From positions 62,001 to 126,000 of the forward strand of contig NZ_JMQN01000036.1 in the NCBI RefSeq assembly GCF_000705555.1: a stretch of 64,000 bases of DNA. The letters run 5' to 3'. Position 1 is the stretch's first letter. The number at the start of each line of letters is the position of its first letter. The translations under genes and the position numbers were made by a program. Under the pieces are notes generated by a model, which saw nothing but the letters and a program-made list of their open reading frames with translations, searched no databases and was not told the origin of the DNA. The DNA is from Marinobacterium lacunae. Its GTDB lineage: Bacteria > Pseudomonadota > Gammaproteobacteria > Pseudomonadales > Balneatricaceae. Shown here piece after piece: positions 37,460 through 47,650 of this stretch.

Positions 37460-39583
37460 CTACTGGCGTGTGATCCTGTTCACCGCCACCTGGCGGCGCA
37501 GCTCCTTGATCACCTGAGCCAGATGCACACGATTGTAGACGGTCAGTTCCATCTGCACGCTGCTGATCTGTCCATCACGCTCGCCGGAGTCGATCTTCAG
37601 CAGGTTCGCACCGGCCGAGGCCACTGCCATCGCCAGCTGCGCGATCATGCCACGCTTGGATTCAAGCTCCAGCGACAACGCCACCGAATACTCCTCATCC
37701 CCGCTGTCAGACCACTCAAGGAATATGCATTTCTGCGTGTCCTGACGGATGTCACCGATATTGCGGCATTCGGTACGGTGTACTACCAAACCCCGCCCGG
37801 TGCTGATGTGACCGACGATGCTGTCGCCGGGAATTGGATGGCAGCACCTGGCATAGTGCAGAACCGTTCCCTCCGCGCCCTGAATCGCCATCGGTTTGCG
37901 GGAGTTTGCTGTAGCGCCTGTGTCGCTGTCGGCCTCCGATTGAAAATCCGGGCGCAGGCGCCGGGCGACCACATAGGCCATGCGGTTACCCATGCCGATA
38001 TCTTCAAGCAGCGCATCCATGTCGGCCAGATCGGCCTCCTTGAGCAACTCCTCGAGCTTTCCGGCATCAACATCGTCGACGCTGGCACCGTAGTTGGACA
38101 TGAACTGATTGAGCAGACGACGTCCCAGTTCGACCGATTCGTGACGCTGCTGGTTTTTCAGGAAGTGACGAATGCTCGCCCGCGCTTTGCCGGTCACGAC
38201 GAAGTTGAGCCAGGCCATGTTCGGTTGCGCACGCGGCGTGGTAATCACTTCCACGGTCTGGCCGCTAACCAGCGGCTCGGACAACGGCGCCAGGCGCCGA
38301 TTGATTCGGCAGGAGACACAGGAGTTACCGATATCGGTATGCACCGCGTAGGCGAAATCCACTGGAGTGGCGCCGCGCGGTAATTCCAGAATCCGCCCTT
38401 TGGGGGTAAAGACGTAGACCTCGTCAGGGAACAGGTCTTTTTTCACATGCTCGATGAACTCCATGGAGTCGCCGGCACGGCGCTGCATCTCAAGCAGCCC
38501 CTGCACCCATTTCCGGGCGCGATTGTATGAGCCGACGGCACTGTCGGAATCGCCATACACCTTGTAATGGCTGTGCTCGGCAATACCCTGGCTGGCCACG
38601 GCATCCATCTCACGCGTGCGGATCTGCACTTCGATGGTCACGCGGGAACCGAACAACGCGGTATGCAGCGACTGGTAGCCGTTGGCCTTGGGAATCGCGA
38701 TGTAATCTTTGAAGCGCCCCGGCAGCGGCTTGTACAGATTGTGTACTGCGCCGAGGATACGGTAGCAGTCATCTACTGTTTCGGTGACGATGCGAAAGCC
38801 AAACACGTCCATGATCTCGTTGAAGGACTTGTTCTGGCTCTTCATCTTGCGATAGATGCTGTACAGATGCTTTTCGCGACCGGTCACGATACCCGGCAGA
38901 TGCTCCTGATCGAGTCGCCCCTGAATCGCCTGCTCGATCTGCGTTATCACGTCACGACGCTGGCCGCGCGCCTTGACCACGGCCCGGCGGATATAACGGG
39001 CCCGCATCGGGTAAAACGCCTGAAACGCCAGATCCTCAAGTTCAACCTGAAGATCGCGCATACCCAGTCGGGCGGCGATAGGTGCATAGATATCGAGGGT
39101 TTCACGGGCAATGCGGCGCTGTTTGACCGGCGGCATGGCACCAAGGGTGCGCATGTTATGCAAGCGGTCGGCAAGCTTGACGAGGATAACGCGGATATCC
39201 TCCGCCATCGCCAGCACCATCTTCTGGAAGTTCTCGGCCTGTGCTTCGGCCTTGGTTTCAAACTCCAGATGGGTCAGCTTGGAGACACCATCGACAATGT
39301 CCGCCACCGGCTTGCCGAACTGTGACTCTATACCCTCATAGTTGATCTCGGTGTCTTCGATAACATCATGCAGCATCGCCGCCATCAGGCTTTGATGATC
39401 CATATGCATTTCGGAGAGCACAGCCGCAACCGCAAGGGGGTGAGTGACATAGGGCTCGCCACTTTTACGCCGCTGGCCATCATGGGCCTGCTCGGCATAA
39501 AAATAGGCACGACGCACCTGCCGGATCTGTTTCAGATCCAGGTATTCGGTCAGGTTTTCGGAAAGGGCGTCGATTGTCGGCAT
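37460..39583 (-). CDS. spoT: bifunctional (p)ppGpp synthetase/hydrolase
   Basis: SpoT makes and breaks down the alarmone (p)ppGpp. The 707-residue protein has an intact HD hydrolase domain (MAAMLHDVIEDTEINYEGIESQFG), an intact synthetase domain with the RFKD motif typical of bifunctional enzymes (KPLPGRFKDYIAIPKANGYQSLHT), a TGS domain (about 390-450, YVFTPKGRILELPRGATPVDFAY), a zinc-finger/helical region and a C-terminal ACT domain. The ATG at 39583 is preceded by GGAGG; a GTG at 39598 is an alternative. It follows rpoZ in the conserved gmk-rpoZ-spoT order. Confidence 0.96.
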   Translation of the reverse strand: MPTIDALSENLTEYLDLKQIRQVRRAYFYAEQAHDGQRRKSGEPYVTHPLAVAAVLSEMHMDHQSLMAAMLHDVIEDTEINYEGIESQFGKPVADIVDGVSKLTHLEFETKAEAQAENFQKMVLAMAEDIRVILVKLADRLHNMRTLGAMPPVKQRRIARETLDIYAPIAARLGMRDLQVELEDLAFQAFYPMRARYIRRAVVKARGQRRDVITQIEQAIQGRLDQEHLPGIVTGREKHLYSIYRKMKSQNKSFNEIMDVFGFRIVTETVDDCYRILGAVHNLYKPLPGRFKDYIAIPKANGYQSLHTALFGSRVTIEVQIRTREMDAVASQGIAEHSHYKVYGDSDSAVGSYNRARKWVQGLLEMQRRAGDSMEFIEHVKKDLFPDEVYVFTPKGRILELPRGATPVDFAYAVHTDIGNSCVSCRINRRLAPLSEPLVSGQTVEVITTPRAQPNMAWLNFVVTGKARASIRHFLKNQQRHESVELGRRLLNQFMSNYGASVDDVDAGKLEELLKEADLADMDALLEDIGMGNRMAYVVARRLRPDFQSEADSDTGATANSRKPMAIQGAEGTVLHYARCCHPIPGDSIVGHISTGRGLVVHRTECRNIGDIRQDTQKCIFLEWSDSGDEEYSVALSLELESKRGMIAQLAMAVASAGANLLKIDSGERDGQISSVQMELTVYNRVHLAQVIKELRRQVAVNRITRQ

Positions 39584-39684
39584 CATTCCTCCGGGCACAC
39601 GTAATACGCCAGCGCCAGACTGAACGGGCGTTGGCGATAACCCCTAACTGAAGATGATGCCGTATCCGGACACGGAGGGAAAGA

Positions 39685-39897
39685 TTAGGCTTCTTCGCGC
39701 TCGTCGAGCACGGTGCGATCGACCAGACCTTCGGCGATTTCACGCAGCGCTACTACGGTGGGTTTGTCGTTTTCCCACTCGACTTTCGCATCCTTGCCAC
39801 CGGTGGCCAGCTGACGCGCACGGCGGGATGCAACCATCACCAGCTCAAAGCGGTTATCAAGGTTATCCAGGCAATCTTCAACTGTTACACGTGCCAT
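39685..39897 (-). CDS. rpoZ: RNA polymerase omega subunit
   Basis: The 70-residue omega subunit helps assemble RNA polymerase and forms part of the ppGpp site. The sequence [20 protein letters not shown] with [11 protein letters not shown] and [11 protein letters not shown] is diagnostic. It lies between gmk and spoT on the same strand. Confidence 0.96.
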   Translation of the reverse strand: MARVTVEDCLDNLDNRFELVMVASRRARQLATGGKDAKVEWENDKPTVVALREIAEGLVDRTVLDEREEA

Positions 39898-39957
39898 TGC
39901 AGTCCTCGGCGGGATAGTTTGGGTGGAAATGAAAAGACTGGGTAGTTTACGGCCCGA

Positions 39958-40617
<660 letters not shown>

Positions 40618-40661
40618 CTAGCAGAAAGCCCCTGGGGATGTTATGGCGCCGGAGAGCGGTA

Positions 40662-41159
40662 TCAGCTCTTGAGTTCGGTCAGCAGGTCGTCCGGAACCGC
40701 GCTCGATTCCTTGACTCTTTTGGTGACGATATAGGTGTAGTAACGCTTGAGACCGATCTCGGCATTGAGCATACGATCCACAAAGCGTTGATAGTCATCG
40801 ACCGAGGGCGCGATGATCTTCAGCAGATAGTCGATGCCACCGCCAAGCGCCCAGCACTCAAGTACCTCTGGCTGATCCTGCACCTTTTGCTCGAAACCCC
40901 GAAAATCCGCCGCCTGATGACTGGCCAGCTCCGCCTGCATGAACACCACCGTCTGATGGCTGATCATCGACCAGTCGACCCGTGCACCATAGCCCTGGAT
41001 CACGCCCAGCTTTTCCAGATGTTGCAGCCTCTCCCAGCAAGGTGTGGGCGACAGGTTGACCCGCCGCGCGAGCTCGGTCTTGGTAATACGCCCTTCCCGC
41101 TGCAGAATCGACAGCATCTGTATATCGCGATCATCGAGCTTTACCCGCATGCCGGTCAT
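40662..41159 (-). CDS. doeX: Lrp/AsnC regulator of ectoine catabolism
   Basis: A 165-residue feast/famine regulator: N-terminal helix-turn-helix (KLDDRDIQMLSILQREGRITKTELARRV, then LSPTPCWERLQHLEKLGVI) and a C-terminal RAM effector domain (GGIDYLLKIIAPSVDDYQRFVD). In Halomonas elongata and Ruegeria pomeroyi an AsnC-type protein, DoeX/AsnC, is encoded with the ectoine degradation genes and binds their promoters. Here it is the last gene of the minus-strand ectoine operon, 20 nt after eutC. The context decides the name. Confidence 0.87.
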   Translation of the reverse strand: MTGMRVKLDDRDIQMLSILQREGRITKTELARRVNLSPTPCWERLQHLEKLGVIQGYGARVDWSMISHQTVVFMQAELASHQAADFRGFEQKVQDQPEVLECWALGGGIDYLLKIIAPSVDDYQRFVDRMLNAEIGLKRYYTYIVTKRVKESSAVPDDLLTELKS

Positions 41160-41179
41160 GTGCCTCCTCTATCCTTGTC

Positions 41180-42172
41180 CTAGCTGATGATCGATGCGCC
41201 AAGCCCCTGACGCAGTGCCCGTTTCAACGCGTAATCGGCGATGGCGGTATCCTGAACGCCGGTGCCGGTAAGATCGCAGACACTGACCTGATCCTGAGAA
41301 CTGCGCCCCGGATGGTGGCCTGCACAGAGTGCCGAAAGCTCGGGCAGCTCAATAGCTGCCTGCATCACACCGCACGAAACTGCTGTGCGCAGTTCACCAC
41401 GCTCCAGCGATTGACTGAGACGGTCGACAATCAGCACATCCGCATCGCCCAGCACCTGAGGATCCAGTTCATTCTTGAGCGGTGAGTCCGACCCCATTGC
41501 GGTGATGTGAAGCCCCGGATGCAGCCACTGCGCGCGAATAACCGGCTCCCGCGCCGGTGTCGTGGTAATCACCACCTGAGATTCACGCACCAGCCTCTCG
41601 GCGGTCTCGGCCACCGAAACCGGTATACCCAATACCCTCGACTGCTCAGCTGCGTAGCGTTCTGCGCGTTCAGCATCGCGTCCCCAGACCAGTACGCGCT
41701 CGACCTTGCGCTCGAGCAACAGCGCCTCGATCTGCAATCGCGCCTGAAGGCCTGTGCCGATGACCCCTGCCGTATGCACCTGTTCAGGTGCCAAAAAACG
41801 TGCCGCCACAGCGCCGGCAGCAGCGGTGCGCATATCGGTCAGATAACCGTTATCAAGCATTACCGCGGCGACCTGTCCGGTTCGCGCGTCCAACAAAACC
41901 ATCAAACCGTTCAGGCTTGGCAACCCCTTGGCCGGGTTGTCGAAAAAACCGGGACTAACCTTTATCGCAAAGTTATCCACACCGGGCAGCCATGCGGTCT
42001 TGATATCCACCTCGCCGTTAACCGCTGGCAGATCCATACTCAGTACCGGTGGCATCACCACATCCGGATCAGCCAGACGGGCGAAGCCTGCGGCGATCAC
42101 ATCATGCAGCTCCCGGCTTAAACCGACACATTGACGCAGCTCGGACTCGGTGAGGATCCTGATTTCAGCCAT
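41180..42172 (-). CDS. eutC: ectoine utilisation protein EutC (ornithine cyclodeaminase family)
   Basis: A 330-residue NAD(P)-dependent protein of the ornithine cyclodeaminase/mu-crystallin family: substrate region FAIKVSPGFFDNPAKGLPSLNG, Rossmann motif GVIGTGLQARLQ and TTTPAREPVI. In ectoine gene clusters this family member is EutC, proposed to act with EutA and EutB in converting 5-hydroxyectoine to ectoine. It follows eutB with 24 nt between. No eutA is found in the window, so the pathway role is partly open. ATG at 42172 with GGAGGTGCC just upstream. Confidence 0.86.
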   Translation of the reverse strand: MAEIRILTESELRQCVGLSRELHDVIAAGFARLADPDVVMPPVLSMDLPAVNGEVDIKTAWLPGVDNFAIKVSPGFFDNPAKGLPSLNGLMVLLDARTGQVAAVMLDNGYLTDMRTAAAGAVAARFLAPEQVHTAGVIGTGLQARLQIEALLLERKVERVLVWGRDAERAERYAAEQSRVLGIPVSVAETAERLVRESQVVITTTPAREPVIRAQWLHPGLHITAMGSDSPLKNELDPQVLGDADVLIVDRLSQSLERGELRTAVSCGVMQAAIELPELSALCAGHHPGRSSQDQVSVCDLTGTGVQDTAIADYALKRALRQGLGASIIS

Positions 42173-42196
42173 GGCACCTCCTATCGCATACGGTTG

Positions 42197-43207
42197 TTAC
42201 TCAGCGTCGGATGAGCTCCAAACCGGGTGACTGCCGTCGACAACGGCCGTGAAGCTGTCCATATCCACGTTGCGGCCCGAGACGACGATGGCGATACGTC
42301 GCCCCAGTAGAGCCCCCAGCTGGCATCGGCGTTCCGGTTCCAGCAGCAGTGCAGCACCCAGCGTGCTTGCCCCTTCGGCCACCAGCTGCTCTTCGCGGTA
42401 GAGATGGCGCATGCTGCGTGCTATCTCGATCTCCTCGAGCAAAACGCAGTCATCCATCAACGCCTGCACCAGTTCAAAGGTATAGCGGTTCTTAAGGCCT
42501 ATCCCGCCACCGAGAGAATCGGCAAGGGTTGGCAACTCTTCGACCTCCACTGGTACTCCGGCGCTCAGGCTTGCCGCCATGGCCGCACCGCGCGAGGGGC
42601 TGACACCAATCACCCGGATATCGGGTTTGATCGCCTTGGCCGCCAAGGCGATTCCACCGAGCAGCCCACCACCGGAGAGCCCGACGATCAGCGTATCCAC
42701 CTCGGGCCACTCTTCTAGAATCTCCAGTCCGATAGTGCCTTGACCGGCGACGACATCGCGATGGTCGAACGGCGGAATCTCGACCATCCCCTCTTCAGCG
42801 ACCAACCGCTCGACCAGCGCCTGAGCTTCATCCTGGCTGCGGCCATGAATACGTACATCGGCGTTCAGAGCACGTATCGCTTCAACCTTGTTTTCGGGCA
42901 CCAGCGAAGACATACAGATGGTGGCACGCGCCCCCATCTGGGCAGCCGCCCATGCCAGCGCACGGCCATGATTTCCGGTCGAGGCGCAGACTACCCCCCT
43001 GGCACGCTGCTCAGTCTCAAGATTGGCCAGTGCGTTGACCGCACCGCGTAACTTGAAGGCACCCGTGGGCTGTGTTGTTTCCAGTTTAAGCCTTACCTCA
43101 AGCCCTTCTCCCGATAGGCTGAACGCGGGGATCAACGGCGTACGGGTGATCCGTCCAGCCAACGCTTTACGCGCCCTGAAAACATCGGACAGATCAAGGC
43201 TTTTCAT
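42197..43207 (-). CDS. eutB: hydroxyectoine utilisation dehydratase EutB
   Basis: A 336-residue PLP enzyme of the threonine dehydratase/serine racemase fold. The PLP lysine is Lys52 in TGAFKLRGAVNAL; STGNHGRALAWAA and the glycine loop SGGGLLGG follow. It lacks the C-terminal regulatory domains of IlvA. In ectoine clusters this gene is eutB, proposed to remove the hydroxyl group of 5-hydroxyectoine as water. It overlaps the gntR-type gene by 4 nt and precedes eutC. Confidence 0.88.
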   Translation of the reverse strand: MKSLDLSDVFRARKALAGRITRTPLIPAFSLSGEGLEVRLKLETTQPTGAFKLRGAVNALANLETEQRARGVVCASTGNHGRALAWAAAQMGARATICMSSLVPENKVEAIRALNADVRIHGRSQDEAQALVERLVAEEGMVEIPPFDHRDVVAGQGTIGLEILEEWPEVDTLIVGLSGGGLLGGIALAAKAIKPDIRVIGVSPSRGAAMAASLSAGVPVEVEELPTLADSLGGGIGLKNRYTFELVQALMDDCVLLEEIEIARSMRHLYREEQLVAEGASTLGAALLLEPERRCQLGALLGRRIAIVVSGRNVDMDSFTAVVDGSHPVWSSSDAE

Positions 43208-43920
43208 GCTACCGCCCCGCCTTGGGCCGACATCAGTTTCAGACGCTGCAAGGCCATGGCGATATGGCGCCGCCTCAAATTACCCAGCGCCACAAGCTGT
43301 CCGTTTTCAATCAACTGAAGTGTTTCGCGTATCTCGCTGCAGAACAGTTCAGCCTCCATGGCGACCATCTCTTGCGGCATCAGATAGGGCCACATGCGTG
43401 ACGAGCGGTAAAACAGCAGCACCAGAACCTCCCGCAGTGCCTGATTGCCCACCACCTCCATCAAGGCTTCGAAAAACTCAATATTGACCTGTGCAAACAG
43501 TCGGCGCGGCGACTCGGCTCCGGCTACACCTGATGCACGCTCCAGCGTTTCCCTGACCTTTTGCAGCAACGGCCCGGTCGGCGTTTGGGGCGACATCAAA
43601 CCAATCTGCGATACCAGCTCCATGCGCAACTCGTACACATCGCAGAGGTAGGCAAGATTGATATCGGTCACCAGCGTGCCGACGCCGTGACGGATCTCCA
43701 CCAGCCCCTCAAGCTCCAGACGCCCAAGCACCCGCCGTATCGGTGTGCGACTGACACCGAATTCCCGGGCCAGCGCAACCTCCGACAAGCGAGAGCCCGG
43801 CGCATAATCGAGCAGACAGATGCGGCTGCGCAACGTGCGATACAGGCTATCGAAACGCTGTTCCGCACTGCTCGAAACATCATCAGTGTCGATTTCAGGA
43901 TCTTCAGGTAAAGCGTTCAT
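43204..43920 (-). CDS. GntR-family (FCD) regulator within the ectoine operon
   Basis: A 238-residue regulator: N-terminal winged helix (SLYRTLRSRICLLDYAPGSRLSEVALAREFGVSRTPIRRVLGRLELEGLVE) and a C-terminal FCD-type helical domain (about 90-225). The usual FCD metal ligands in the D-x-x-F-H motif are replaced: the equivalent stretch reads NIEFFEALMEVVGNQAL. The final H in RRRHIAMAL is kept. The gene overlaps eutB by 4 nt and follows usp. Its position predicts control of the ectoine locus; known clusters mostly use the MocR-type EnuR in this role. ATG at 43920 chosen; a TTG at 43944 is possible. Confidence 0.88.
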   Translation of the reverse strand: MNALPEDPEIDTDDVSSSAEQRFDSLYRTLRSRICLLDYAPGSRLSEVALAREFGVSRTPIRRVLGRLELEGLVEIRHGVGTLVTDINLAYLCDVYELRMELVSQIGLMSPQTPTGPLLQKVRETLERASGVAGAESPRRLFAQVNIEFFEALMEVVGNQALREVLVLLFYRSSRMWPYLMPQEMVAMEAELFCSEIRETLQLIENGQLVALGNLRRRHIAMALQRLKLMSAQGGAVA

Positions 43921-44022
43921 GATTGCCGTGCCAACCCCCAACAATGGTGAGTATCAAAGTCCGCGATAATGCCCCACTTGTGCATATGTCGCCATTACCC
44001 GGGCAACCTGAGACAACAACGA

Positions 44023-44460
44023 CTACACCACTAACACCGGACACTTGGCCATGCCGACCACCTTTTGCGACACACTGCCCACCAGCAGTTGTTCCGCCTC
44101 GCCCAACCCGTGGCTGCCGACAATGATCAGATCAACATCGTTTTTCTCGGCAAACTCGACAATGGTCTTGGCGGTATGGCCACTTTTTACAAATGCCCGC
44201 ACGCCGGGGCACTCCTGTTCCAGTGCATAACGCTTGAAACTCTCGGCGACCTCACGGGCATAACTCTTCATCAGATCATCCATATGCTCAGGATCGCGCG
44301 GCCTCACCATCGACATGGACGCCTCGCGCAGGCTGTGGTGGCGAAAAACCGACAGTATCATCAGTTCCGCGTCGTGCACCTTCCGCAGCTCGACCGCCAG
44401 CTTCAGGGCCTTGAACGCCCCTTCCGAGCCGTCGGCCGGCAACAGTATGCGTTTAAACAC
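44023..44460 (-). CDS. teaD: universal stress protein of the ectoine transporter operon (TeaD-like)
   Basis: A 145-residue UspA-fold protein with the intact ATP-binding motif G-x2-G-x9-G-S (GSHGLGEAEQLLVGS) and the N-terminal RILLPADGSEGAFKAL strand-loop. In Halomonas elongata TeaD, encoded behind teaABC, is an ATP-binding universal stress protein that tunes TeaABC uptake; usp genes also follow uehABC in Ruegeria. It is 10 nt after uehC, so it is in the transporter operon. Confidence 0.86.
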   Translation of the reverse strand: MFKRILLPADGSEGAFKALKLAVELRKVHDAELMILSVFRHHSLREASMSMVRPRDPEHMDDLMKSYAREVAESFKRYALEQECPGVRAFVKSGHTAKTIVEFAEKNDVDLIIVGSHGLGEAEQLLVGSVSQKVVGMAKCPVLVV

Positions 44461-44470
44461 TCAAGCCTCC

Positions 44471-45760
44471 TCACGCTTTCTCAAATGCGAGATCCCTCAG
44501 GAACAGCGCGATATCGGGGAAGAAGATCAGCGCCACAGCGACCAGTAACAGAATCACTACAAACGGCGGCGTCCCTCTGATCACTTCGATATAAGGGCGT
44601 TTGAACACCGCCATGGCGGTAAAAATATCGCAGCCAAAGGGTGGCGTTGCGGACCCTATGGCAACCTGCAGTGTGATGATGGTGCCCACCAGTACCGGAT
44701 CCAGCCCCACCGCCTCTACCACCGGTGCAAAGATCGGCACCAGAATCAGAATGACCACGATCGGGTCCACAAACATACAGCCGACAAAGAAGGAGATGGA
44801 GATAACGAACAGCACCCCTATTGGCCCCATATCGGCGACGCCGACCGCACCCAGCAGCTCCTGGGGAATACGGGCAAATGAGATCACCCAGGAAAACGCC
44901 GCACCGGCACCGACCAGAATGAACACCACACCGGTAATCAGGCCGGTGGATTTGGCGGTTTCATATATGTCCCGAGCGCTGATCGCACGAAACACCACGT
45001 ACTCAAGCAGCAGGGCGTAGAGTACACAGACGGCGGCCGCTTCAGTGGGACTGAAAACCCCGCCATAGATACCGCCCACGATGATGACGGGAAAACCCAG
45101 CGGCCAGATCGCCTGCTGCACTGCGCGCAGCCGCTCTTTCACGCTCGCCTTCGGTTCAGTCGGCACATCATGGATTCTGGCGTAGACCATGCTGTAGATG
45201 GAAAACAGCACAAGTATCAGCAAGCCCGGTCCTATGCCAGCGATGAACAGTTCCGATATGGAGGTGTTCGATACCACGCCGTAGATGATCATGCCGATAC
45301 TGGGCGGGATCAGAAATGCGATGTCACTGGCATTGATGATCAGTGCCAGCACAAAATTGTCCTTGTAGCCGGCCTTCAGCATGCGCGGGCGCAGCGGGGA
45401 GCCCACGGCCACAACCGTTGCCTGGGTCGAGCCCGAGACTGCACCGAACAGGGTACAGGCGGTTGCGGTACTCACCGCCAGTCCGCCTTTGATATGGCCA
45501 ACGAAACTCATCACCATATCGATCAGCCGGTTGGCCGAGTGGCCACGGGTCATGATGTCGGCGGCGAATATAAACATCGGCACTGCGATCAGTGACGCCG
45601 GGCGGATACCGGCCATGAACTGCTGCACCATGAAATCCATCTTGCCGATGCCGTTGAACAGTTCGTAGAACCCGATAAACGCCCCGACAATCAGTGGAAT
45701 CATCATCGGGAAGCCCAGCAGCAGCAGGACGATCATTGTCAGAAAAATAGTGGCGGCCAT
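44471..45760 (-). CDS. uehC: ectoine/hydroxyectoine TRAP transporter large permease
   Basis: The large membrane subunit of the second TRAP system (429 residues, about 12 hydrophobic segments). It has the DctM-family hallmarks SANRLIDMVMSFVGHIKGGLAVS and ASDIAFLIPPSIGMIIYG. Operon context with a TeaA-like binding protein and ectoine enzymes gives the substrate. It is 11 nt after uehB. teaC is the equivalent name in Halomonas. Confidence 0.91.
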   Translation of the reverse strand: MAATIFLTMIVLLLLGFPMMIPLIVGAFIGFYELFNGIGKMDFMVQQFMAGIRPASLIAVPMFIFAADIMTRGHSANRLIDMVMSFVGHIKGGLAVSTATACTLFGAVSGSTQATVVAVGSPLRPRMLKAGYKDNFVLALIINASDIAFLIPPSIGMIIYGVVSNTSISELFIAGIGPGLLILVLFSIYSMVYARIHDVPTEPKASVKERLRAVQQAIWPLGFPVIIVGGIYGGVFSPTEAAAVCVLYALLLEYVVFRAISARDIYETAKSTGLITGVVFILVGAGAAFSWVISFARIPQELLGAVGVADMGPIGVLFVISISFFVGCMFVDPIVVILILVPIFAPVVEAVGLDPVLVGTIITLQVAIGSATPPFGCDIFTAMAVFKRPYIEVIRGTPPFVVILLLVAVALIFFPDIALFLRDLAFEKA

Positions 45761-45771
45761 GATCGTATCTC

Positions 45772-46350
45772 CTACAACTCGACCTCAGTGTCGTCATACC
45801 CTTCGAGCACCTTGGTCGAGAGATAGATATCTTTCTCGACCAGGTTCTTGATTGCCGTCAGCGCGTACTGCACACCGGTCACGAGAAACCCGACCGGTAC
45901 CCAGAGGTAGATCCAGTACACCGGAATTTGCAATGCGGGCAGCACGCGGCCAGAAGTGGCCACCTTTTCGATATAGCCCACGGAGAAGTAACACAGCGCG
46001 AGCATGCACAGAGAGGAGATCACGGCGATTGCGACCATGAAGACCTTGCGCAGTTTAGGCGGCAGGGCGTCATAGATGGCAGACATACGGATGTGGCGGC
46101 CATGTCGAGCTGCGTATCCGATACCGGCAAAGGTTATCAAGACAATCAGAATGCGGTTGACCTCTTCGCTGAAGAAGAGGCTTTCCTGGAATACGAAACG
46201 GCCAATCACGTTGGCAATGGTGTTAAGCGCCATCAGCAATACACTTAGCGCCAGACCCAGAGACTCCATACGGCTGATGATGGAGTCGATAGTGCCAAGA
46301 AAGCCGGGAAGGTCCGAGTCGTGTTCGCCTGGTGGTGTTTTGTCAGTCAT
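45772..46350 (-). CDS. uehB: ectoine/hydroxyectoine TRAP transporter small permease
   Basis: The DctQ-type subunit (192 residues, four hydrophobic segments at about 33-50, 66-85, 104-125 and 140-160) with the family sequence [28 protein letters not shown]. It lies 90 nt after uehA and directly before uehC. teaB is the equivalent name in Halomonas. Confidence 0.9.
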   Translation of the reverse strand: MTDKTPPGEHDSDLPGFLGTIDSIISRMESLGLALSVLLMALNTIANVIGRFVFQESLFFSEEVNRILIVLITFAGIGYAARHGRHIRMSAIYDALPPKLRKVFMVAIAVISSLCMLALCYFSVGYIEKVATSGRVLPALQIPVYWIYLWVPVGFLVTGVQYALTAIKNLVEKDIYLSTKVLEGYDDTEVEL

Positions 46351-46440
46351 GACACTGCTCCCAGGTCAGTCAAGCAGGGGTTGCCCGCACCATGAAAGAT
46401 ACGGGCAAAGCCCCCCTTTCACCGCTTCACAACGGTGATC

Positions 46441-47460
46441 TTATTTATCGGTAACAGCCTTGAGGTCAGCCTTGAGCTGATCGAGGATCGCCTTGCCGCT
46501 GTCCCCGGTCATCTCGATGAACTTCTTCTCAACTTCGGCAGCAGCGGCCTTGAACGGTGCACGCTCCTCCTCGGTCAGGACATTGACGGTCATCTCGGGC
46601 TTGGCCTTCTCGATCTTGGCCATCGACTCCTCGGTCAGGCCTTTCTGGTAATCCACGATGTACTCGAATGCCGCCGCGCTCGCATCCTGCACCACTTTTT
46701 TGTCAGCATCGCTGAGGCCGTCATAGAACTCTTTGTTGGCCATAACCGCCGTGGTGAAGTTGCTGTGGCCAGCAAAGGTGATCACATCCGTGACTTCGTA
46801 CATTTTGGTGGATTCGATCCAGAATGCCGGGTTTTCCTGACCCTGGATGATATTGGTCTGCAAGCCACCGTAGACCTCGCCCCAAGGCAGCGGAGTCGGA
46901 GTTGCCCCGAACGCCTTGTAGGTTTCAACCAGCAGCGGGTTGGTCATGACGCGGAATTTGACACCGTTCAGGTCGGCTGGCTTTTTCACCGGTTCCTGAG
47001 TGGTCATCGCGACCTCGCCTTCCGGGAACATTTTCAGCAGCTCCAGCCCCTGTTCAGCGTAGAGCCCCTTGAAGTCTTCGTTGATCGCCTTGCTGGTGCG
47101 GAAGAATTCGTTCAGCTGTTCGGGCTCGGTCGGTAACAGGTAGGGTACGAAGAATACCTGCGCTTCGGGAATCAGCGCGCCGGTAAAGCCCGGTGACTGA
47201 TCGACGAACTGCAAAATGCCGGCCTGAGCCTGCTCCATGATGTCAGCGGACTCGCCCAGCGTGCCGTATGGGAACAGCTCCACTTCGTGATCAGAGTTCT
47301 TCTCGATCTCCTCCTTGAACTTGGTCGCATAGACACCCTGCACATCTGTTAGCGCCTCTTCGAATGCATAGCGCCAGGTATCGGCATGCGCCACGCCCGT
47401 GCTCAGAACCAGACCGGCCAGAGCACCGGCGATGTAGGTGGGAGTGAGTTTTTTCTTCAT
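46441..47460 (-). CDS. uehA: periplasmic ectoine/hydroxyectoine-binding protein of the TRAP system
   Basis: A 339-residue binding protein with a signal peptide of about 26 residues ending AHA, mature start DTWRYAFEEA. It resembles Halomonas TeaA as I recall it in several stretches: TLGESADIMEQAQAGILQFV, QSPGFTGALIPEAQ, MTNPLLVETYKAFGATPTPL and GLQTNIIQGQENPAFWIES. These include the aromatic and arginine residues that grip ectoine. I start at the ATG at 47460, which has GAGGG about 9 nt upstream; an ATG at 47520 would precede the signal peptide. First gene of uehABC-usp-gntR-eutBC-doeX. Confidence 0.93.
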   Translation of the reverse strand: MKKKLTPTYIAGALAGLVLSTGVAHADTWRYAFEEALTDVQGVYATKFKEEIEKNSDHEVELFPYGTLGESADIMEQAQAGILQFVDQSPGFTGALIPEAQVFFVPYLLPTEPEQLNEFFRTSKAINEDFKGLYAEQGLELLKMFPEGEVAMTTQEPVKKPADLNGVKFRVMTNPLLVETYKAFGATPTPLPWGEVYGGLQTNIIQGQENPAFWIESTKMYEVTDVITFAGHSNFTTAVMANKEFYDGLSDADKKVVQDASAAAFEYIVDYQKGLTEESMAKIEKAKPEMTVNVLTEEERAPFKAAAAEVEKKFIEMTGDSGKAILDQLKADLKAVTDK

Positions 47461-47576
47461 CTGAAATCCCTCTGCTTGAAGTTGTTTATTAATCGAGCGG
47501 AACAGCGCCATGAGCGCCATCCAACGCAGTTAAGCCTTTTTTCAACATACAACCTGAAATCAGGAATGCAAACGAG

Positions 47577-47586
47577 ATGTATACAT
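47577..47586. promoter_or_regulatory. candidate GntR operator 1 in the ueh/doe divergent promoter region
   Basis: ATGTATACAT is a perfect 10-bp palindrome about 117 bp upstream of uehA. It has the TGT-N4-ACA layout bound by many FCD-type GntR proteins. A second, near-identical copy lies 74 bp further on, about seven helical turns away. Confidence 0.5.
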
Positions 47587-47650
47587 TTACACAATTACGT
47601 ACTACACATTAGCCTTAAATACGGCATTTGTGATGCAAATAAGACCTCAC

